Origin: Jaltomata sinuosa
Taxonomy: Eukaryota > Streptophyta > Magnoliopsida > Solanales > Solanaceae
Length of the DNA: 64,000 nt
Reading direction: 5' to 3'
Assembly (NCBI GenBank): GCA_003996215.1
Contig: QJPP01007518.1
Coordinates: 858,926-922,925 of the forward strand
Below the pieces are notes generated by a model that saw only the letters and a program-made list of their open reading frames with translations, was not told where the DNA came from and did no database searches. The translations under genes and the position numbers were made by a program. Below are positions 58,301-64,000 of this stretch, in pieces (position 1 is the stretch's first letter; each line of letters opens with the position of its first letter).

Positions 58301-61300
58301 ATTTTATTTTCCTTAGCAATACTTTTGGCCTAGGCCATGTTCCTTCTGTTGTGTCCAGGGCCGACTCAACAAGATTGGGCGCCTAAAGCCAAACTTCATA
58401 GAGAGGCCTTAATTTTTTTTTCTAGTTGACATATCTAAATTGAACAACAATAACTATAACATACCTAGTGTAATCCTACAAGTGGGTCTGAAGAGTGTAG
58501 GATGTACGCAGATCTCATGAAGTAAGAATGTAAACAATTCAAATTTTCAATGAAAAAATATAATAAAAAATTAGAATAATAAAACATGGCTCAAGAATTC
58601 GAGAAGTTGATATAATGATATCATAATAGTGTTACACTGAATTTGATAAGTTGACATAATGATATCAAATCGAAGCGTTGCTTCAATATAATGAATAATG
58701 ATAACTTGTTGCAATGCTTGAAATTTTGAAGAAGACACCAAAAAGAAAATTTTGATCTTTTGTGAAAGACAACAATAAATTTTGCAGAATGCAGAAGGTT
58801 TGAGACTTCGGAATGTTCAATAATAAGAAAATAAAAATAGTGAAAGGGGAAATGAGAAAAGTATATATAGAAATAATAATATGGGTTCATGACTTCATGT
58901 TAGTTGTTTGGATATAAAGGATACAACAAAATAGGTAATCACGTAAGAAATGATACTACAACCACCTAAAAATTATTTTATTTCTCAATTAGTACAATGA
59001 TCCTCACATTAAAAGGTAAAAAGTTGTTATGTTTTCTACTCAAAAATTTATTTTCAAATTTAATAGTACATGAGATTTTTTAAACAATATATATAATAGA
59101 ATACATTTTTAGAAAAAAATGGGGGCCCCAAAAAAGTTGGGGCCCCAAGTGGCTGCTTTACTTGCCTTATAGTCGAGCCGGCCCTGGTTGTGTCATGTGT
59201 GTAAACCATTACTGTGTATGGTGGACTGGCCTCAAATGTTGGTACTTTCAGCAGTATGCAGTTAGTTCTGGTAAAGTTGCTAAAAATTCATCTTGTATGT
59301 CTGCAACCTTGTTCTGTTTGTAAACATATTTCTGATTCTGAAGTACATGTAGAAAGAGGAAAGACTTGTCAAAATATAAGAACACTGCTTTCGTTGATGT
59401 ATGGAAAAGGACTTTAGTGAATGAAAGCAGCTAGAATTCAGCTTACAGATAATTGCTATGTTTGACTTTATTTTATTTTATTTATAAAGAAGATAATTTT
59501 GATAGTTGATTGGGAAGGTATCCAAGCAATCCAGTCTGTTAAATATAAATACCATAATAATCAAAACAAACAAATATGTTTCCAGAATAAGTGAACAATT
59601 TTTTGCATGGTCTATGTGCGATGTTATCATCCATTTGTCTATTTCTTAATATTTTTTCATTTTGCAGGGAGAACTATGGCTGTGAGGTTGTCTGTTTCAC
59701 TGCAGATGTTGGTCAAGTATGTTTCCTCTCTAGTCACCTATTGGTTCTTATGTTCTTGTTCAGAAAGAAATATAGAATTATAGTGCATAAATGGGAAGTC
59801 AAAGACAAGTTTCTTTTGCTAAGAACCTATGTGTGAGATGAATTATTTCTTTCGCAGGGGATTAAGGAATTGGAAGGCTTGGAAGCGAAGGCCAAGGCTA
59901 GTGGGGCTTGTCAATTAGTGGTGAAGGATTTGCAAGAAGAATTTGTGAAAGATTACATATTTCCTTGTCTGCGAGCTGGTGCTATCTATGAAAGGAAATA
60001 CTTGCTTGGGACATCAATGGCCCGCCCTGTTATTGCTAAGGTGAACTATTAATCTAAATAATAAATTGAACCTCTTTTTGTCATTTTTCCCTTCCATGAC
60101 CCCCTCCCAGGAAAAGAGAGGAAAGAGATTCAGTTGGAGAAGTTCATGTTTGTTTGCCAACTAAATAAAGGTGTAATACAAGTTTAGAGATCGCTCATGA
60201 CTGTCTTAATCTCATTTTTGTCTCCGGTCGGTAGGGACAATTTTTGCTCTTATAAAGCAGGTTATGCAAATAAGTTCCTATATATTAGAATTATGTATAA
60301 TTAGTTTGTATAATACCCAAAGTTAGTAGTCTAACGGAGACTTTCTCCTGCATAGTTCATTTTTAAATGGTAATTTTTCCTAAAACACAAGCATAAAATA
60401 ACAAACAAGAAAAAAGAGAAATTGGAGACACAGTCTCACAATCAATTAGACAAAATCACAGGCCCAACTGCTCTTTTCGTGAAAATCGAACTTGTGAGAC
60501 CGGTCTTAGCTCTAGGGTCTTGATCCATGATTCTTGCGACAGATTGAACTTGTGCAAGGATTCTAGGTAATCATTCCAATAATTGGACTGAGCTTATTAA
60601 TAACAAGCTGTTATTATACGTCTTAAGCAACTTCTCAAGGCTATTAAATTGGAGGATCTTGAAGAAATCCCAAGATTTGGTGTTTCACTGGGTCTAGGTA
60701 AGAGACAATTAACAAACCTAGTCTGTTAATGAGGTGTCATATGCACAATATTTGGTGCATGTATTATAGGCACCATTTTTGGAAAAAATAGTATGTCTGT
60801 CTCTGAGTCACTTTAACTTTTCTTGACATTGGAGGTTATAGAAAGAAGATGGGGCTGTTTGTTGGCTTCTGGCAGTAGGTTGTTTGCCTGGGAGACGTAT
60901 ACAGCACCCAAGATGAATTTCCTCTGGTTGGATTCAGGTTTGCATCTCAAATGCAACCTTGACTGTATGAGAGGAAATATTAGTTTCCGGGGGGAATATT
61001 ATAGAAAGATGTGGCTATTTGCTGGCTCCTCTCAGTGGATCTTTTGCCTGGGAGCTATGTTACTCGGATTCTCCAAAAATGTTGCTGCACCCATATCGGA
61101 TCCTCTAAAATTGACCTAGACGGATGCAACAACAATTCTGTAGGATCCAAGCAACATAGCCTGGGAGACATATACCTGCAACCACAATGAATTTCCTCCG
61201 GTTGAGTCCAGGTTGACCTCTCAGAAGCGACCTGTCTATATAGGAGGAAATATTACTTTGATAGACATAGTTGCATTCTTTTCTGGTGCAAAATGCTTAT

Positions 61301-63781
61301 GCAGTAGCATTTTCTGGAAAATTTTCCGTAAAAGCAGTTCAGGTTGGTGTTTCCTCCATATAATTGCCTGACTGCAGCGAAACAAATAATTTATTAACAT
61401 GTATGGTAGAAAGCTGAAGACTGCCAGTATTTACAGCCAAGCTTCTCATGGAAGAACAAAATCAGAAACTGAAATTCTTAAAGACATAAAAAGGTCAAGG
61501 AAATCAAAGGCACATTCAAAATGGAGAAGTGATGAAATTTGCATTTGCAGGAATTCCAATGAAGTCATTTTTGTTTCTTCATGATTCGTGTTTGGTTATG
61601 AAAATTTCTTTTGGTGCATTTGTGATTTTTAGATGTCTGCTATTAGTTTCTTTTCTTTCCCTACATCAAATGTGTTTCTGTACATTAAGCTTTTACATTT
61701 CCAGAAAGATGAAACTGCTAGTAAAGTACCAGCACGGGCATCTTCACTGCACTTAATCGGTGGGGCCAAACTTTTCGTGTTCATATTTGGTCCACTAAAC
61801 TGGCCTACTAACAGTCCAGTTATGAAGCAGATATAACAATTTATAAAGTGAATCTCCGCATTTTAGCGTCGGTGGTCTCGTTGCCTTAAATTTGTTATGG
61901 ACTCTGAAATTTAGCTGATATTGCAGGCAATGGTTGATGTTGCCAGAGAGGTTGGAGCTGATGCTGTTTCTCATGGATGCACAGGGAAGGGAAATGATCA
62001 GGTATTATCCTGGATCTTCTTTTAACTTTACTATGGCAATTTATCGGATGATCTACTCTTCAGCACCATCTTAAACCTATTTTTCTGAGCCCAGGGAACT
62101 GCAGAATGAACTCCTCATATTCAGTTATGCTTCTTTACCACTACAGGTCCGTTTCGAGCTGACATTCTTTGCTCTGAATCCTGAACTCAGTGTTGTTGCC
62201 CCTTGGAGGGAATGGGAAATTACAGGAAGGGAGGATGCTATTGAATATGCTAAGAAGCACAACGTACCAGTTCCTGTGACAAAGAAATCTATCTATAGCA
62301 GAGACAGAAATTTGTGGCACCTTAGTCATGAGGTAATATTAGTTTATTTCGGACTTTACTTTTATTTATTTTTTTGTTGTGGACTTTTGTAGCTTGTGAT
62401 ACTCATTAAGTACGCTGATCGTTCTATATCCTATCACTTTGGTTGAGAACTTGAGAAGTATTAGAACTTCTTTTCGATCCATCTCCTTTTTCTTTTGGAC
62501 GTTGCAGCTTGTGATCATTTAGTAATGCTGATCGTTCTATATCCAATGACTTGGTTGAGAAATATTGGAACTTCTTTTCATCTCCTTTTTTTGGTTCTTG
62601 TCGAAATATCAAATTTTGTGTCATCTTCAGCGTCATGCTTTTCCTTCATTACTGCTGTAACTGTTTTTTTCTGCTAGGAATTTGACCAAACGAACAAGCT
62701 CATCTTTCCTGGGACCAGTCTTAATTGAGATTTGTATAGGACTATCATAATTGGTAAACACATAGAAGATGAAACTCTGCCCTTAATAAATTTTAGTGAT
62801 TTCTTAGTAAACAAAGAATAAGAAACTAAAACATCAAAAATTAAGAAAATGTTATGACGTAGGCTCTGCCACTTGGCAGAACTTAGACGGGCACCCTCCA
62901 AAGTGCAGTGGAGCCCACCAACCTAGGTCATGGGCCTTCCTGATCGCCCATTGACCCTACTCAAGTAAGTTTGAAGAAAATATTTAAGTATGGCTATGTG
63001 AATAACTGATTATACCCGTAAAACTCATTTCAAAATGGTATTGAAGGGAGATATTCTGGAGGATCCTGCAAATGAGCCAATGAAGGATATGTATATGATG
63101 TCAGTAGATCCCGAAGACGCACCTGATCAACCTGAGTAAGGATCTTTTATTTCGATTTTCTCATTTATTGCAGTAGTAAAATCTAATGCATTTCCTTCTC
63201 ACTTTCAAAACTACTTCCAACTGTGAAGGTATGTAAACATTGGGATAGTCGCTGGTATTCCTGTTTCAGTCAATGGGAAGGAGCTCTCTCCCGCAACTCT
63301 TCTTTCTGAGCTAAATGAAATTGGTGGAAGACATGGAATTGGACGAATAGACATGGTTGAAAATCGGCTCGTTGGAATGAAGAGCCGTGGAGTATATGAA
63401 ACCCCTGGGGGAACTATCCTTTTCAAAGCTGTGCAAGAACTCGAGTCTCTTACACTTGATCGTGAAACAATCCAAGTCAAGGATTCTCTTGCCCTCAAAT
63501 ATGCCGAGTTAGTTTATGCTGGCAGGTGGTTTGATCCACTTCGCGAGTCAATGGATGCTTTCATGGAGAATATTACCAAGACTACAACAGGTTCAGTTAC
63601 TCTCAAACTATACAAAGGATCAGTTTCAGTGACAGGTCGTCAAAGTCCTCATAGTTTGTACAGACAAGATATCTCATCATTTGAGAGTGGGAATATCTAC
63701 AATCAGGCCGATGCTGCAGGATTCATACGTCTGTATGGGCTTCCAATGAGGGTTAGGGCAATGCTTGAGAAGGGTCTTTAA
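55380..63781 (+). CDS. ASS: Argininosuccinate synthase, chloroplastic (494 aa, 10 exons)
   Basis: Joins citrulline and aspartate using ATP (EC 6.3.4.5), the next-to-last step of arginine synthesis, in plastids. Coding exons: 55380-55443, 55555-55616, 55729-55810, 58141-58282, 59668-59716, 59858-60040, 61927-62001, 62147-62332, 63047-63135 and 63229-63781. All introns are GT-AG and phases agree, totalling 1,485 bases. The first ~70 residues (MAQVQAISSCSSVNLQWG...) are Ser-rich and acid-poor, as in transit peptides. The catalytic part has the ATP PP-loop YSGGLDTS (104-110), GTSMARPVIAK, GCTGKGNDQVRFELT (211-225), APWREW and SRDRNLWHLSHEGDILEDP. The length equals that of the Arabidopsis enzyme as I recall it. 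There are no stops or shifts, so it should be functional despite transposon-filled introns 3, 4 and 6. Confidence 0.95.
55868..56935 (+). repeat. Tandem array of TS-SINE tails in ASS intron 3
   Basis: Six units, each with TTTTTTGTCAA(A/G)CCTGTTTTG, then GAGC(C/T)GAGGGTCTAT, the SINE 3' half and a (TTG)n tail. GTCAA starts lie near 55843, 56192, 56361, 56525, 56690 and 56777, so the period is about 165 bases. The fifth unit has lost its middle. A MITE splits the first two. The GTCAA...AATCTTTTC link is intron sequence, so SINE and flank were duplicated together. Confidence 0.93.
55993..56169. mobile_element. hAT-like MITE (CAGTGGCGGAGC termini)
   Basis: Starts CAGTGGCGGAGCCAGGAT and ends GCTAGCTCCGCCCCTG, an imperfect inverted pair. 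It contains two GAAGGGGGTTCA words. It is inserted within the SINE-tail array. The flanking TTG repeats hide the target duplication. Confidence 0.88.
56936..58140. other. Remainder of ASS intron 3
   Basis: No gene is seen. A doubled phrase around TTTGAATGTCTCTGTATA and CACCTATATTAGTATTTGAA lies at 57395-57485. The intron ends with TATTTGAATATTGCAG. Confidence 0.6.
58356..59186. mobile_element. hAT non-autonomous element with perfect 8-bp TSD
   Basis: Starts CAGGGCCGACTCAAC and ends GTCGAGCCGGCCCTG. GTTGTGTC flanks it at 58348-58355 and 59187-59194, an exact 8-bp target duplication as made by hAT transposases. It is 831 bp, in ASS intron 4, with no transposase. It carries GGGGGCCCC words near the right end and a SINE fragment. 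Confidence 0.93.
58441..58520 (-). mobile_element. TS-SINE tail nested in the hAT element
   Basis: AACAACAATAACTATAACATACCTAGTGTAATCCTACAAGTGGGTC, then GTACGCAGATCTCATGA, is an inverse TS tail inserted in or carried by the hAT element. Confidence 0.8.
60041..60838. other. First part of ASS intron 6
   Basis: Diverse AT-rich sequence. GAGACCGGTCTTAGCTC near 60497 might mark a small unidentified element. No gene is seen. Confidence 0.45.
60839..61265. repeat. Diverged tandem duplication in ASS intron 6
   Basis: Copy A, about 60845-60995, has TTTGCCTGGGAGACGTATAC, AATTTCCTCTGGTTGGA and GAGGAAATATTAG. Copy B, about 61015-61265, repeats these with changes (TTTTGCCTGGGAG, ACATATACCTGCA, AATTTCCTCCGGTTGAG, GAGGAAATATTAC). 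A MITE interrupts copy B. Confidence 0.85.
61055..61159. mobile_element. 105-bp MITE with 8-bp TSD
   Basis: Starts CTATGTTACTCGGATTCTCC and ends GGATCCAAGCAACATAG, inverted ends of about 38 bases. The target duplication CCTGGGAG is at 61047-61054 and 61160-61167. Copy A of the surrounding duplication shows the empty site. Confidence 0.93.
61266..61926. other. Last part of ASS intron 6
   Basis: Small unrelated frames only. It ends in GCTGATATTGCAG before exon 7. Confidence 0.6.
62333..63046. other. ASS intron 8
   Basis: Contains a diverged doubled phrase (TGATCGTTCTATATCC at 62416 and 62530, with CTTTTCATC(C)TCCTTTTT following), so about 115 bases were duplicated. The acceptor GGTATTGAAG precedes exon 9. 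Confidence 0.65.
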
Positions 63782-64000
63782 ATTTTTGTTTGTGCCGTGA
63801 ATTGATGCTGTAGTGTTGACAGTTCCATCAAAGGGTCAGTAGAATCTTGTTTTTCCATTTTGTAAGCACTGTAGTTTGTATTGCTCCGGAAGCTAGTTTG
63901 TCGTTTAGATTATTTTGCAGAAATTTTCTCTCGTTTGAAATATTTGAAAGTCCATTAAGAAAAATTGCTGTCTTTAGTATTTTGTTGTGGCTTCCCCACT
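63782..64000 (+). other. ASS 3' flank / 3' UTR
   Basis: T-rich, with TTTTGTAAGCACTGTAG- and TTGTATTG-type words. No canonical AATAAA is seen. The window ends inside it. Confidence 0.5.

Noticed and set aside
59214..59417. 67-codon frame in ASS intron 4
   Set aside because: Lies between verified exons, has no motif and no splice compatibility with the ASS protein.

Overview
This is plant nuclear DNA, almost certainly from a Solanum-type genome in the Solanaceae. The evidence is three kinds of sequence: spliced genes with GT-AG introns and plant proteins, many copies of the TS-type SINE tail that ends in (TTG)n, and Solanaceae-style MITEs. It holds three host genes in a landscape of nested transposable elements. 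All calls come from reading the sequence by eye; no alignment or database search was run.

Layout. 1-594 is a purine-rich GGA/GAA microsatellite. 846-3590 is a broken endogenous caulimovirid (pararetrovirus) whose two halves lie head to head, so it was inverted after or during integration. 5660-6312 is a LINE reverse transcriptase remnant. 7080-10515 is a decayed purple acid phosphatase (PAP) copy lying in the same orientation as the intact PAP gene. 11060-11640 is a second LINE remnant. 12434-13657 (-) is a single-exon mitochondrial-type PPR gene. 16277-21084 (-) is an intact PAP of 12 exons and 611 residues. 22.7-25.2 kb carries MITEs and local duplications. 25616-31172 is a degenerate Ty1/copia element. 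32131-33345 is a Mutator-like non-autonomous element with a perfect 10-bp target duplication.

The dominant object is a very large Ty3/gypsy element of the Tat/Ogre lineage (33791 to about 52057). It has 3.4-kb LTRs, an extra ORF1 before gag, a G-patch after the protease, a well-formed intron between protease and RT, two RNase H domains and no chromodomain. The LTRs show only about seven substitutions over 3.2 kb, so insertion is recent. Even so, gag-pol carries two in-frame stops and a deletion that removes RT motif A, so the copy looks non-autonomous. It landed inside an older MITE, whose two arms now lie about 20 kb apart. The last 137 bases of its 3' LTR are replaced by a 1.4-kb irregular GGA microsatellite, which may be an assembly artefact.

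55380-63781 (+) is a complete argininosuccinate synthase gene (10 coding exons, 494 residues, plastid transit peptide). Its introns hold a tandem array of SINE tails, a hAT element with a perfect 8-bp target duplication, and a small 8-bp-TSD MITE. The three host genes are functionally unrelated: RNA processing in mitochondria, a secreted or extracellular metallophosphatase, and plastid arginine synthesis.
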